A DNA stretch of 64,000 nucleotides from positions 1-64,000 of the forward strand of contig CASEMX010000004.1 of NCBI GenBank assembly GCA_949289155.1. The letters run 5' to 3'. Below are positions 10,491 to 18,897 of this stretch, piece after piece. The position numbers and the translations under genes are program-made. The stretch's first letter is position 1; each line of letters opens with the position of its first letter. The notes under the pieces were generated by a model. That model worked only from the letters and a program-made list of their open reading frames with translations, had not been told where the DNA came from and searched no databases. The DNA is from an uncultured Parabacteroides sp. GTDB taxonomy: Bacteria; Bacteroidota; Bacteroidia; Bacteroidales; Tannerellaceae.

Positions 10491-10850
10491 TTATTTCTCC
10501 AATTCGTAAGGCGGAGTCTTGGCTCCTTCCAAATCAATGCCCTGTTCTTCTATCAAAACCTCTATTTGCGACTGCCGGCTATGCCCGGTCAGTTCGGAAG
10601 ATATGGATAATGCCTCAAAGCGGACATCGCGCAGTTGCTGTTGCAACCGGTCTATCTCCCTTAGCTTTTGGAGGCAAGTGTAGCGGTTCCCTATGAAAAA
10701 GAAGATAAGAATCACAACTAAGACAATCATCTGCGTGTGGCGAACGATAAAATCCTCTTTTAGGATTCCTCCGCCCAATACATACAGGAAAGTGAGGTGC
10801 TTCCGCTTCTTTTCCGTCGTGTTCTGTTGTTGTTGCTCTTGTGCTTCCAT
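10491..10850 (-). CDS. ftsL: FtsL-like divisome protein
   Basis: 119 residues: a Gln/Lys-rich cytoplasmic tail, a single membrane span (about residues 41-58, MIVLVVILIFFFIG) and a periplasmic heptad-like coiled coil (LQKLREIDRLQQQLRDVRFEAL). This is the shape of FtsL, which bridges FtsW/FtsI and the FtsQ/FtsB complex. Sequence identity in this family is low, so the call rests on topology, size and position between rsmH and the PBP gene. The start ATG overlaps the rsmH stop in a TAATG junction. Confidence 0.85.
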   Translation of the reverse strand: MEAQEQQQQNTTEKKRKHLTFLYVLGGGILKEDFIVRHTQMIVLVVILIFFFIGNRYTCLQKLREIDRLQQQLRDVRFEALSISSELTGHSRQSQIEVLIEEQGIDLEGAKTPPYELEK

Positions 10851-11779
10851 TATGCTTTTTTCTCTGCGATTCTCAATTTTGCGCTTCTTGAACGCGGGTT
10901 CCGTTCGATTTCTTCTGCTGACGGGACGATGACTTTGTTATTGATTAACCGGAAAGGGGAGGAGACATTCCCGAAGAAATCCTGCTCCGCCTTGCCCTCG
11001 AAGTTTCCCGTCTTCAGAAAGTTCTTCACCAGCCGGTCTTCCAACGAATGATAGGTAATCACGACCAGCCGTCCGTTGGGCTTCAGCGTCTTCAGGCTTC
11101 CTTGTAACATCTCTTTTAGGGCACGCATTTCGTCGTTTATCTCAATACGCAATGCCTGAAAAGCCTGAGCCAACACCTTTTTCTCCTTATCTTTCCCGAT
11201 AAACGGCTTAATCGTTTCGACCAAATCGGCAATCGTTCGGAAGGGCTTTGCTGCCCGCGCCTTGACGATAGTTGCCGCCACCTTCCGCGCTGCTTTTAGT
11301 TCTCCGTAAAGGTAGAACACATTGGCTAATGCCTCTTCGGTGTAGGTGTTCAGCATATCGGCAGCTGTCATTCCGGCACGTGTATTCATGCGCATGTCCA
11401 GTTCTCCATCGAAACGGAAGGAAAATCCCCGTTCTTTGTCGTCGAAATGATGGGAAGAGACGCCTAAGTCGGCAAGCAGACCATCGACTTGTCCTGCTAC
11501 CCCGTGATAGCGCATGAAATTATAAAGGTAACGGAAATTGCTCCGGACAAAAGTAAAATGCGGGTCGTCCGGAATGTTCTGTTCTGCGTCGGCATCTTGG
11601 TCGAAGCCGAACAACCGTCCTTTTCCCTCCAGTCGGCGCAGGATTTCGCGCGAATGCCCGCCTCCGCCAAAGGTCACATCCACATAAATTCCCTCCGGCT
11701 GGATAGCCAACCCCTCCAAACTTTCTTGCAATAAGACAGGCACGTGATAAGAATATTCCTGCTGCTCCATTTTACTCAT
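10850..11779 (-). CDS. rsmH: RsmH (MraW), 16S rRNA m4C1402 methyltransferase
   Basis: SAM-dependent N4-cytosine methyltransferase acting on 16S rRNA position 1402. The N-terminus HVPVLLQESLEGL and the SAM motif TFGGGGHSREIL (about residues 35-46) are diagnostic, followed by GLLADLGVSSHHFD and the C-terminal TYHSLEDRLVK. 309 residues, normal. It is the first gene of the cell-wall operon here. The usual upstream regulator gene mraZ is absent and its place is taken by a palindrome array. A second Met three codons downstream is an alternative start. Confidence 0.96.
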   Translation of the reverse strand: MSKMEQQEYSYHVPVLLQESLEGLAIQPEGIYVDVTFGGGGHSREILRRLEGKGRLFGFDQDADAEQNIPDDPHFTFVRSNFRYLYNFMRYHGVAGQVDGLLADLGVSSHHFDDKERGFSFRFDGELDMRMNTRAGMTAADMLNTYTEEALANVFYLYGELKAARKVAATIVKARAAKPFRTIADLVETIKPFIGKDKEKKVLAQAFQALRIEINDEMRALKEMLQGSLKTLKPNGRLVVITYHSLEDRLVKNFLKTGNFEGKAEQDFFGNVSSPFRLINNKVIVPSAEEIERNPRSRSAKLRIAEKKA

Positions 11780-11839
11780 TGTTTTAAACCTTTACTTCTT
11801 CTAAACTTCGTACTTCTTTGATTCGCAAAGCGCTGTCAT

Positions 11840-11871
11840 TTTGAGTTCGTAAAATTACATATTTACTTTTG
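11840..11871 (+). promoter_or_regulatory. Strong plus-strand promoter-like site facing a palindrome array
   Basis: TTTG (11840-11843), exactly 20 bases, then TACTTTTG (11864-11871). Both boxes match the Bacteroidetes consensus. It points rightward, away from rsmH and into the array at 11985-12418. No convincing protein gene follows on the plus strand, so it could drive a non-coding transcript converging on topA. Confidence 0.55.
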
Positions 11872-11984
11872 CACCAGCCAAAAATTGTGTGTGAAAAGTG
11901 AGAAAAAGTTATCAACAGGGTAGAGCGCTCCCGGAGGACCTGTCTCCGGACGTTGTGGCTGCGCAGGCTTTTCGCGAGGGAATG

Positions 11985-12418
11985 CTTCCGGAAACTCCGG
12001 AAGGAATGTCACCGGAAAAACCGTCTCTCCGGAGGCTCCGGAAGGAGTCATTTTCGGAAAATCTTTGTTCCCGGAAGCTCCGGAGGGTTTCAAATTGGGA
12101 AAAACAGAGGTTCCGGAGCCTCCGGAAGGTGTGTCGCTGGAAAAACTGTGCCTCCGGAGACTCCGGTGAGAGTCATTTTGAAAAGTTTGTCTTTCCGGAA
12201 TCTCCGGAAGGTGAAAAAATGCGAAAAACAGAGCTTCCGGAATCTCCGGAACGACGTTTTTTTGAGAATGACCCTTTCCGGAGCTTCCGGAACGGGCGTT
12301 TTTTGGAAAGTGAGGCTTTCCAGAGTCTCCGGAAGGGGAAAAATCGGGAAAAACAGAGCTTTCGGAGCCTCCGGAAGGGCAATCAGACCGGCGCGAATGC
12401 TTCCGGAGCCTCCGGAAA
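11985..12418. repeat. Array A: 11 palindromes with 41-42-bp period
   Basis: Eleven units of the palindrome CTTCCGGAGCCTCCGGAAG (with small changes) start at 11985, 12026, 12068, 12110, 12151, 12192, 12234, 12275, 12317, 12359 and 12400. Steps are 41 or 42 bases, mean 41.5. Spacers are similar but not identical and usually contain A4-A6 or T4-T7 tracts. Degenerate half-units occur at 11930-11950. Several frames stay open through the array on both strands because the unit lacks stops, but none resembles a protein. It lies between rsmH and topA. Confidence 0.95.
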
Positions 12419-12458
12419 AAGTGGCGCGCTATTTGCATTGGCAAGGGCTACCGTCTGT

Positions 12459-14804
12459 TTATTTCTTTTTCGCGGTGGAGGCGGTGCGTTTCTTTTTGGC
12501 AGGTTTCTCCTCCGTTTTTTTAATGATATCCATACATTCCTCTAATGTCATTTCGGCAGGCGTATGGCCACTCTTCGGGATTTTATAATTCGTTCCCTTA
12601 TAAGCGATATAGGGGCCATAGCGTCCGTTCAGAATCTCCAGTTCCGGTTCCTCATCGAACTTCTTGATGAAGCGCTGTTCATCTTTTTCCCGTTTCTGCT
12701 GAATCAGTTCGATGGCCTCGTCCAAAGTAATCGAAATCGGATTGAGGTTTTTCGGAATCGAGACGAATTTCCCGTCATGGCGAATGAAAGGACCGAAGCG
12801 TCCGACGGCAGCGACGACCGTTTTCCCTTCATATTCCCCTAAGGTACGGGGCAAATCGAACAACTTTAACGCCTCTTCCAATGTAATCGTATCGATGGAT
12901 TGTCCTTTCATCAGCGTAGCGAATTGCGGTTTCTCATCGTCTCCCGCCTTCGAGTCGCCAATTTGCACCATCGAGCCGAACTTTCCGAGCTTCACAAAGA
13001 CCGGTTTGCCGCTTTTCGGGTCTGTTCCCAGCAGACGTTCGCCCACTTTGTGTTCCGTGCGGAGCGTGGTTGCCTCCTCAACGATTGGGTGGAATATTTT
13101 GTAGAAATGGTCGATAACCTTTGTCCAATCCGCTTCCCCTTCTGCGATGGCATCGAATTCTTTTTCCACATTGGCTGTGAAATTGTAATCCATCACCAAT
13201 GGGAAATAGGCCATCAGGAAATCATTCACGACCGCGCCGATGTCGGTAGGGACCAGCTTGTTCCGGTCGGCTCCGGTGATTTCGGACTTCTGGCTCTCCT
13301 TAATCCCTTTGCTGTTTAGGGTAATGACCGTAAACGAACGGGTAGTTCCCTCTTTATCCCCTTTGACGACATATCCGCGATTCTGAATCGTCTGGATAGT
13401 CGGTGCATAAGTAGATGGACGCCCGATACCCAATTCTTCCAGCCGGCGTACTAAGCTTGCTTCTGTGTATCGTGGCGGGCGAAGAGTGAATCGTTCCGTT
13501 GCCGTAATCTCTTGCATTTGCAGCACCTCATTCAGTTCCACGCGCGGAAGCAAGCCGTTTTCCTGTTCCTTCTCGTTCTCGTCATCCGTACTCTCGTGAT
13601 ATACCTGTAAGAACCCGTCGAATACGACAACCTCGCCAGTTGCCACGAATTTTTCGCTTACCCCTCCGATAGAAACGGAGATAGTCGTGCGTTCCAACTC
13701 GGCATCCGCCATCTGGCAGGCAATAGTCCGTTTGCGAATCAGGTCATACAGGCGTTTTTCCTGCTCCGTTCCTTTGATTTCTGCATTGGCGATGTAGGTC
13801 GGACGGATAGCTTCGTGCGCCTCTTGCGCCCCCTTGCTCTTGGTATGGTATCTACGGAATTTATAATACTTTTCGCCGAATGTAGAAAGGATAGTTTCTT
13901 TTGCTGTGCCCAATGCCAAGTCGCTCAAGTTGAACGAGTCGGTACGCATGTAAGTAATTAATCCGGACTCATACAGTTTTTGGGCGAGCACCATCGTCTG
14001 CGTTACGGAAAAGCCTAATTTCCGTGCCGCTTCCTGCTGCAACGTAGAGGTAGTGAACGGCGGCGCCGGCGATTTCCGTACCGGTTTGCGGCTGATATCT
14101 TCTATGGTAAACGTCGCATTGCGGCATATTTCCAAGAAGTCATGCACCTCTTCCGCTGTTTTGAAACGTCGGTTCAATTCCGCTTTCAGGAGCGTCGTTC
14201 CATCCGGCAAGAGAAAATTGGCAACCACCCGGAAAGAAGCTTCGGGGACGAAGTCGTTGATTTCGCGCTCCCGTTCTACAATCAGACGGACAGCGACCGA
14301 CTGTACACGTCCTGCCGAGAGCGCCGGTTTTACCTTCTTCCAAAGGATAGGAGAGAGCTGGAACCCGACGATGCGGTCCAACACACGACGTGCTTGTTGG
14401 GCATTTACCAGATTCATATCGATGGCACGCGGTGTTTCGATAGCATGCAGGATGGCCGTCTTGGTAATTTCGTGGAAAACGATGCGGCGCGTGGACTCAG
14501 GCTTCAGTTTCAGGACTTCAGACAAGTGCCAAGAAATAGCTTCTCCTTCGCGGTCTTCATCGGATGCCAACCAAATGACTTCGGATGCTTTGGCTTCGGA
14601 TTTCAATTCGGTGACTAATTTTTTCTTGTCAGCCGGGATTTCATATTGCGGCGCATAATTATGTTCGATATCGATGCTGAATTCTTTTGTTTTCAGGTCG
14701 CGAATATGTCCGTAACTTGACAATACTTTGAAATCTTTCCCTAAGAACTTTTCAATCGTCTTTGCTTTTGCCGGAGATTCCACTATTACCAGATTCTTTT
14801 GCAT
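12459..14804 (-). CDS. topA: TopA, DNA topoisomerase I
   Basis: Type IA topoisomerase relaxing negative supercoils. N-terminal Toprim domain begins LVIVESPAKAKTIEKFLG, with the acidic motif SDEDREGE (81-88). The catalytic tyrosine sits in ITYMRTDS at Tyr285. 781 residues. The C-terminus lacks the cysteine zinc ribbons of the E. coli enzyme and instead has GRFGPFIRHDGKF and GRYGPYIAYKGT repeats (Toprim-C-like) and a Lys-rich tail. Monocistronic on the minus strand, preceded by a good TACATTTG promoter and followed by array A. Confidence 0.96.
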   Translation of the reverse strand: MQKNLVIVESPAKAKTIEKFLGKDFKVLSSYGHIRDLKTKEFSIDIEHNYAPQYEIPADKKKLVTELKSEAKASEVIWLASDEDREGEAISWHLSEVLKLKPESTRRIVFHEITKTAILHAIETPRAIDMNLVNAQQARRVLDRIVGFQLSPILWKKVKPALSAGRVQSVAVRLIVEREREINDFVPEASFRVVANFLLPDGTTLLKAELNRRFKTAEEVHDFLEICRNATFTIEDISRKPVRKSPAPPFTTSTLQQEAARKLGFSVTQTMVLAQKLYESGLITYMRTDSFNLSDLALGTAKETILSTFGEKYYKFRRYHTKSKGAQEAHEAIRPTYIANAEIKGTEQEKRLYDLIRKRTIACQMADAELERTTISVSIGGVSEKFVATGEVVVFDGFLQVYHESTDDENEKEQENGLLPRVELNEVLQMQEITATERFTLRPPRYTEASLVRRLEELGIGRPSTYAPTIQTIQNRGYVVKGDKEGTTRSFTVITLNSKGIKESQKSEITGADRNKLVPTDIGAVVNDFLMAYFPLVMDYNFTANVEKEFDAIAEGEADWTKVIDHFYKIFHPIVEEATTLRTEHKVGERLLGTDPKSGKPVFVKLGKFGSMVQIGDSKAGDDEKPQFATLMKGQSIDTITLEEALKLFDLPRTLGEYEGKTVVAAVGRFGPFIRHDGKFVSIPKNLNPISITLDEAIELIQQKREKDEQRFIKKFDEEPELEILNGRYGPYIAYKGTNYKIPKSGHTPAEMTLEECMDIIKKTEEKPAKKKRTASTAKKK

Positions 14805-14836
14805 AAGTAATTCTATTTCTAATTGGAAATCGGCTG

Positions 14837-14868
14837 CAAATGTACGAGATAATCTTTAAAATATCCAA
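14837..14868 (-). promoter_or_regulatory. Putative topA promoter
   Basis: Minus strand TTG (14866-14868), about 21 bases, then TACATTTG (14837-14844), an exact TAnnTTTG box 33 bases upstream of the topA ATG. Confidence 0.6.
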
Positions 14869-14887
14869 CAGGAATCTTTTCTTTTCC

Positions 14888-14895
14888 TATATTTG
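14888..14895 (+). promoter_or_regulatory. -7 box upstream of the TPR gene
   Basis: TATATTTG fits TAnnTTTG and lies 19 bases before the ATG at 14915. No clear -33 box is visible. Divergent from the topA promoter. Confidence 0.5.
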
Positions 14896-14914
14896 TACAG
14901 AAATAAAGGAAATT

Positions 14915-15178
14915 ATGGACGAAATAAAGCATTTAATTTACGAAGGAAAGCTGGATGAGGCGATTGCCCGGCTGACCGATTATTTAGAAAAGCATCCTGA
15001 TTCGGATGAGGCTTATTATTTGTTAGGCAACGCATGGCGGAAAAAGGGGAATAACCGTTTGGCTTTGAACAATTATCTGGAAGCGATTCATCTGAATCCG
15101 GAGAGTCCCGCGCAGAAAGCCCACGATATGCTTATGGACATCCTCGATTTTTATTATAAAGATATGTATAACCAATAA
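14915..15178 (+). CDS. Small TPR-repeat protein
   Basis: 87 residues containing about two tetratricopeptide repeats (LDEAIARLTDYLEKHPDSDE then AYYLLGNAWRKKGNNRLALN, continuing NYLEAIHLNPES). Such repeats mediate protein-protein contacts, and no specific partner can be read from the sequence. ATG 14915 is chosen because it follows AAGGAAATT and a -7 box; an upstream in-frame ATG at 14840 lies before that promoter. Thirty-three bases separate it from the MBL hydrolase gene, so the two are probably cotranscribed. Confidence 0.8.
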   Translation: MDEIKHLIYEGKLDEAIARLTDYLEKHPDSDEAYYLLGNAWRKKGNNRLALNNYLEAIHLNPESPAQKAHDMLMDILDFYYKDMYNQ

Positions 15179-15211
15179 ATAATAGATGGGAGCAATCTCC
15201 CGACCCAGCGT

Positions 15212-16066
15212 ATGAATATGAAGATAGAAAGTATAGAAACCGGTTACTTTTATGCAGATGGCGGCGCAATGTTCGGTGCGGTCCCGAAACGGGCATGGAG
15301 TCGTAAATATCCGTCGGATGAAATGAATGGTTGTGTCCTTGTGATGCGCTCATTGTTGGTCCGGACGGAGAACAAGTGCATATTGGTGGATACGGGAGTG
15401 GGCGACAAATATTCTTTCCCTGAGCTGAATTATTATCGTTTCTTTCATATAAAAGATTTGCGTGCGGAACTTCTTGCCCGGAATGTCCATCCGGAAGAGA
15501 TAACGGATGTGGTATTGACCCATCTTCATTTCGACCATTGCGGCGGTTGTACGCTCCGCGGCGAGAAAGGATTGCAATCTGTTTTCCCGAATGCGGAATA
15601 TTGGGTGAGCCAAAAGCAGTGGCAGGCCTTCTGCCATCCGCATCCTTTGGAAAAGGATTCTTTCTATCGCGAATTTATGCAACCGATGGAGAAAAACAAC
15701 CAGCTTCGGCTCTTGGATACGGAATATCCGCTTTGTAAAGAGGTCTCTTTGTTGTTGGCAGACGGACATACGGACGGACAGATTGTACCGCTTATCCGGA
15801 CAGAGTCGGAGACAATACTTTTTGCCGGAGATTTAGTTCCTCTGATGGCAAATCTTTCTCCGGAATGGATTTCAGCATACGACCTGAATCCGAAGATTTC
15901 TTATGACGAAAAAGTCCGTTTCCTCAAGATGGCAGCAGATGAAGCAATGCGTATCGTATATTGCCATGATGCGTACGCTTCCTCTTCTAAATTAAAGGAA
16001 ACGACGGGCGGATTGTTCTTGCCGATACGCGAAAGCATCCGGAAATCCTTAGATTATTCTATGTAA
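15212..16066 (+). CDS. MBL-fold metallo-hydrolase
   Basis: Predicted zinc hydrolase of the metallo-beta-lactamase superfamily, 284 residues. The metal-binding motif THLHFDHCGG is at about residues 107-116, with later ligand candidates in LLADGHTDGQ, FAGDLVP and VYCHDAYA. The family includes lactonases and other ester or thioester hydrolases, and substrate cannot be assigned. No signal peptide is seen, so it is probably cytoplasmic. Start is ATG 15212 or the ATG two codons later. The TPR gene is immediately upstream. Confidence 0.9.
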   Translation: MNMKIESIETGYFYADGGAMFGAVPKRAWSRKYPSDEMNGCVLVMRSLLVRTENKCILVDTGVGDKYSFPELNYYRFFHIKDLRAELLARNVHPEEITDVVLTHLHFDHCGGCTLRGEKGLQSVFPNAEYWVSQKQWQAFCHPHPLEKDSFYREFMQPMEKNNQLRLLDTEYPLCKEVSLLLADGHTDGQIVPLIRTESETILFAGDLVPLMANLSPEWISAYDLNPKISYDEKVRFLKMAADEAMRIVYCHDAYASSSKLKETTGGLFLPIRESIRKSLDYSM

Positions 16067-16198
16067 GGCGAGTCGGGCAAATAGCTCAAAGGGCACAATT
16101 ATTGGTCCTTTTGTGGAATTTTGCAAGGGATGTTTGGTAAGCATTCCCATTTTTAATATCTTGGCACGCAGTTTCCGTTTCATGAGAAACACTTATTT

Positions 16199-17779
16199 AT
16201 GTATTTTATAGTCAAAAAAGAGAGGATGAAATATAAGTGGATATTTTTTCTGTTGTTTATCGCTTTGCTTCCGTTGTTATCTCTGCGAGATTATACCGTC
16301 GGAAACGAATTGCGTTATTTAAGTATTGCCGATGAAGCCCTTCGCAATGGGACTTTCTTCGCATTTACCAATCACGGAACCTTTTATGCCGATAAGCCGC
16401 CCCTGTATTTCTGGATAATCATGCTGGGGAAATGGCTTTTCGGCCAGCATTATATGTGGTTTATCTCGCTCTTTTCCTATATCCCGGCAATGGTGATAGC
16501 CTGCATCATGGACCGTTGGTGCGCCCAATCGTTAAATGAAAATTATCGAAGGACCGGAGTGCTGATGTTAATGAGTTGTGGATTGTTTCTCGCGTTGATT
16601 TTTATCCTCCGAATGGACATGCTGATGTGTATGTTCATTACGCTTGCCCTTTATACCTTTTACCGGATGCTAAATGGGGAAGGGAATATGCAAAGAAACG
16701 CTATCCTGTTCCCGCTATTTATCTTTTTGGCGGTATTTACCAAAGGTCCGATAGGAATCCTTGTCCCATTGCTTAGTACGGTGGTTTTTCTTCTGCTGAC
16801 GAAGCGTTTTCGTACGATTGGCAAGTATTGGGGCTGGAAAACATGGGGTATTCTTCTGTTTTGTTTTGCTGCTTGGTTCAGTGCTGCCTATGCGGAAGGC
16901 GGAGCGGAGTATATGAATAATATGCTGTTCCATCAGACTATCGACCGAGCGGTCAATTCTTTCCGACATGACCGTCCTTTCTACCATTATTGCCTGACGA
17001 TTTGGTATGCAATGCTTCCGTGGTCCTTTCTTCTGGCGAGTGTTTTGATTATCTCTGCAATCAAGAAGCCGAAATATACGGAGCTTCAGAAATATTTCCT
17101 GACCATTATCGGAACAACCTTTATCATGTTGTCTTCAATTAGCTCGAAAGTGGATGTATATATGCTTCCTATGTTCCCATTTATCCTATATTTGGCACTG
17201 ATGTTTCTGCCTGACATGGAACGGAACCGTTGGATATTGGCATCGATTACTGTTCCTGCCTCGGTTTTCTTGCTTGCTTTCCCTGCTTATTGGGCCATTA
17301 CTCAGATAGACAAGATGGCTTTTGCGGTCCAGCCTTTATTCTATGCAGCCGCCGGAATATTGAGCCTTGTCGGAGCTTATGCTTTACATATATTATATAG
17401 AAAAAAGCAAACAATACGGGCGATTCAGACGATGGTATTCGGTCTGTTCCTCGCTGCATTCGTGGGAAGCTGGAATATCCCCCGCATAAATGGAGAAATC
17501 GGTTATAAAGAACTTTGTACAAAGGCGCAAGAAGTCGCCAAAGCTCATCAGATTTCCGATTACTATGTTTGGAAGATGCGCCGTCCGGAAAATATGGATG
17601 TGTATCTTCAGAAAGATATCAGAATTACCACACCGGAAGAAATCATGCAATCCGCTCCTCATTCGGCATTGCTTATGGTTCCAGTGAAATATCAATCGGA
17701 ACTCCCTTCTTATTTCGTCAATAAAGAGAGCTATCAGGTCGGGCGGCGCTATCTCATCATAGTTTTATCCGGCTCATAG
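16199..17779 (+). CDS. ArnT-like (PMT-family) membrane glycosyltransferase
   Basis: 526-residue polytopic membrane protein with about 12 hydrophobic segments. The N-terminal loop has NELRYLSIADEAL and DKPPLYFW, matching the ArnT/PMT GT-C fold, in which a polyprenyl-phosphate sugar donor is used outside the inner membrane. E. coli ArnT adds aminoarabinose to lipid A, but the sugar and acceptor here are unknown. The likely true start is the Met at codon 10 (16226, MKYKWIFF), which begins the first membrane segment. Its stop codon lies inside a terminator hairpin shared with the convergent gene. Confidence 0.85.
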   Translation: MYFIVKKERMKYKWIFFLLFIALLPLLSLRDYTVGNELRYLSIADEALRNGTFFAFTNHGTFYADKPPLYFWIIMLGKWLFGQHYMWFISLFSYIPAMVIACIMDRWCAQSLNENYRRTGVLMLMSCGLFLALIFILRMDMLMCMFITLALYTFYRMLNGEGNMQRNAILFPLFIFLAVFTKGPIGILVPLLSTVVFLLLTKRFRTIGKYWGWKTWGILLFCFAAWFSAAYAEGGAEYMNNMLFHQTIDRAVNSFRHDRPFYHYCLTIWYAMLPWSFLLASVLIISAIKKPKYTELQKYFLTIIGTTFIMLSSISSKVDVYMLPMFPFILYLALMFLPDMERNRWILASITVPASVFLLAFPAYWAITQIDKMAFAVQPLFYAAAGILSLVGAYALHILYRKKQTIRAIQTMVFGLFLAAFVGSWNIPRINGEIGYKELCTKAQEVAKAHQISDYYVWKMRRPENMDVYLQKDIRITTPEEIMQSAPHSALLMVPVKYQSELPSYFVNKESYQVGRRYLIIVLSGS

Positions 17780-17794
17780 GTAATAAATGAGCCG
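17770..17794. terminator. Hairpin between convergent glycosyltransferase and NagX-like genes
   Basis: CGGCTCAT (17770-17777) pairs with ATGAGCCG (17787-17794) around a 9-base loop. The left arm includes the stop codon of the glycosyltransferase. AT-rich sequence follows. Confidence 0.55.
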
Positions 17795-17799
17795 CTTTG

Positions 17800-18897
17800 C
17801 TATATTTTAATATAAATCTGCTTTTTATAAAGGATATAACCGGGCAGGAAATTCAGCAATACAAAGAGCAGAGCCCAAACAAGCGATGCTAAGTAATTTC
17901 CGAAGCATGGAGTCAGTATATTCTCCATGGTTGCAGAACAAAGACCGCATGCCGAGAAGCTCATGCCTACTATTTCTGACTGTACATACAGGTAAAGCGG
18001 ATTGATACCGAAGGCTTCGAAGAAAGTCGTCCAGCGTTTCTTCTGGCGAATGTCAATCAAATACATTAATAACGCCAATAACAGTGAGCCGAATCCGCAA
18101 GTCACCAATACGAACGTACTGCTCCATATTTTTTTATTGACCGGAACGCCATAACTTAGCAACAATCCGGAAAAAAGCAGGATAGTTCCTAAAATAAATA
18201 GGTTATTGATAATCAAAGCCGGATTGTTTTTGTGTAAAAGAACCATTCTTCCGACAAACATACCGATTAAGACATGGGCAATACTGCTCATCAGGCTCAA
18301 GATTCCCTCCGGTTCGAATGCGATGTTCGTTCCATTATCCATTACGTCGCGGTACATGTGCGATTCGCCTACGACAGCTCGGTCAATAACTGCCAAGATA
18401 CTGTCTGGAGACATTTCTAAACTGTGTGTTCCAACAACGATTCCTGCGTAAACCACCAATAATGCTGCCGCCGTATGCAGTAAATATTTATGATTTATGC
18501 TTAGCGCAATGACAGAACCAAAGCCGTATGCTAACGCCAAACGTTGCAGTACGCCAAGAATACGCCAGTGTTCCCAGTCAAATCCCTTATTGAGTACCAA
18601 TCCGAAGAGATTGATGAGCATTCCGATAAGAAAAATCAGCACCGTACGTTTCATGATTTTTCCTACACTTGCGTTACTCCAAGCAAAATTATACTTCTGC
18701 AGGGAGAAATAGGCGGATATTCCCATCATAAACATGAAGAAAGGAAACACCATATCCGTTGGCGTAAAACCATTCCAATGGGCGTGTTCCAATGGAGCAT
18801 AGACATAACGCCCATCACCGGCGTTATTTACCAGAATCATCCCGGCAATTGTGATGCCACGCATCACATCTAAGGAAAGCAATCGGTTATTATTCAT
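17800..18897 (-). CDS. NagX-like heparan-alpha-glucosaminide N-acetyltransferase family membrane protein
   Basis: 365 residues with about ten membrane spans. It starts [21 protein letters not shown], then [22 protein letters not shown], the hallmarks of the DUF5009/DUF1624 (YeiB, NagX, HGSNAT) superfamily of transmembrane acyltransferases. In some bacteria NagX transports or modifies N-acetylglucosamine; here the substrate is unknown. Its ATG overlaps the mutS stop by four bases, so it is translated from the mutS message despite having no obvious functional link to mismatch repair. Confidence 0.85.
   Translation of the reverse strand: MNNNRLLSLDVMRGITIAGMILVNNAGDGRYVYAPLEHAHWNGFTPTDMVFPFFMFMMGISAYFSLQKYNFAWSNASVGKIMKRTVLIFLIGMLINLFGLVLNKGFDWEHWRILGVLQRLALAYGFGSVIALSINHKYLLHTAAALLVVYAGIVVGTHSLEMSPDSILAVIDRAVVGESHMYRDVMDNGTNIAFEPEGILSLMSSIAHVLIGMFVGRMVLLHKNNPALIINNLFILGTILLFSGLLLSYGVPVNKKIWSSTFVLVTCGFGSLLLALLMYLIDIRQKKRWTTFFEAFGINPLYLYVQSEIVGMSFSACGLCSATMENILTPCFGNYLASLVWALLFVLLNFLPGYILYKKQIYIKI

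Noticed and set aside
11863-12588. Long overlapping open frames on both strands across array A
   Set aside because: The repeat unit has few stops and its 41-42-bp steps rotate the frame, so several frames are open at once. The predicted peptides are low-complexity Ser/Gly/Arg repeats with no domain or start context.
16067-16198. Possible regulatory RNA before the ArnT-like gene
   Set aside because: Only short weak dyads (GTTTC/GAAAC) are visible and no promoter box fits well; nothing can be supported.
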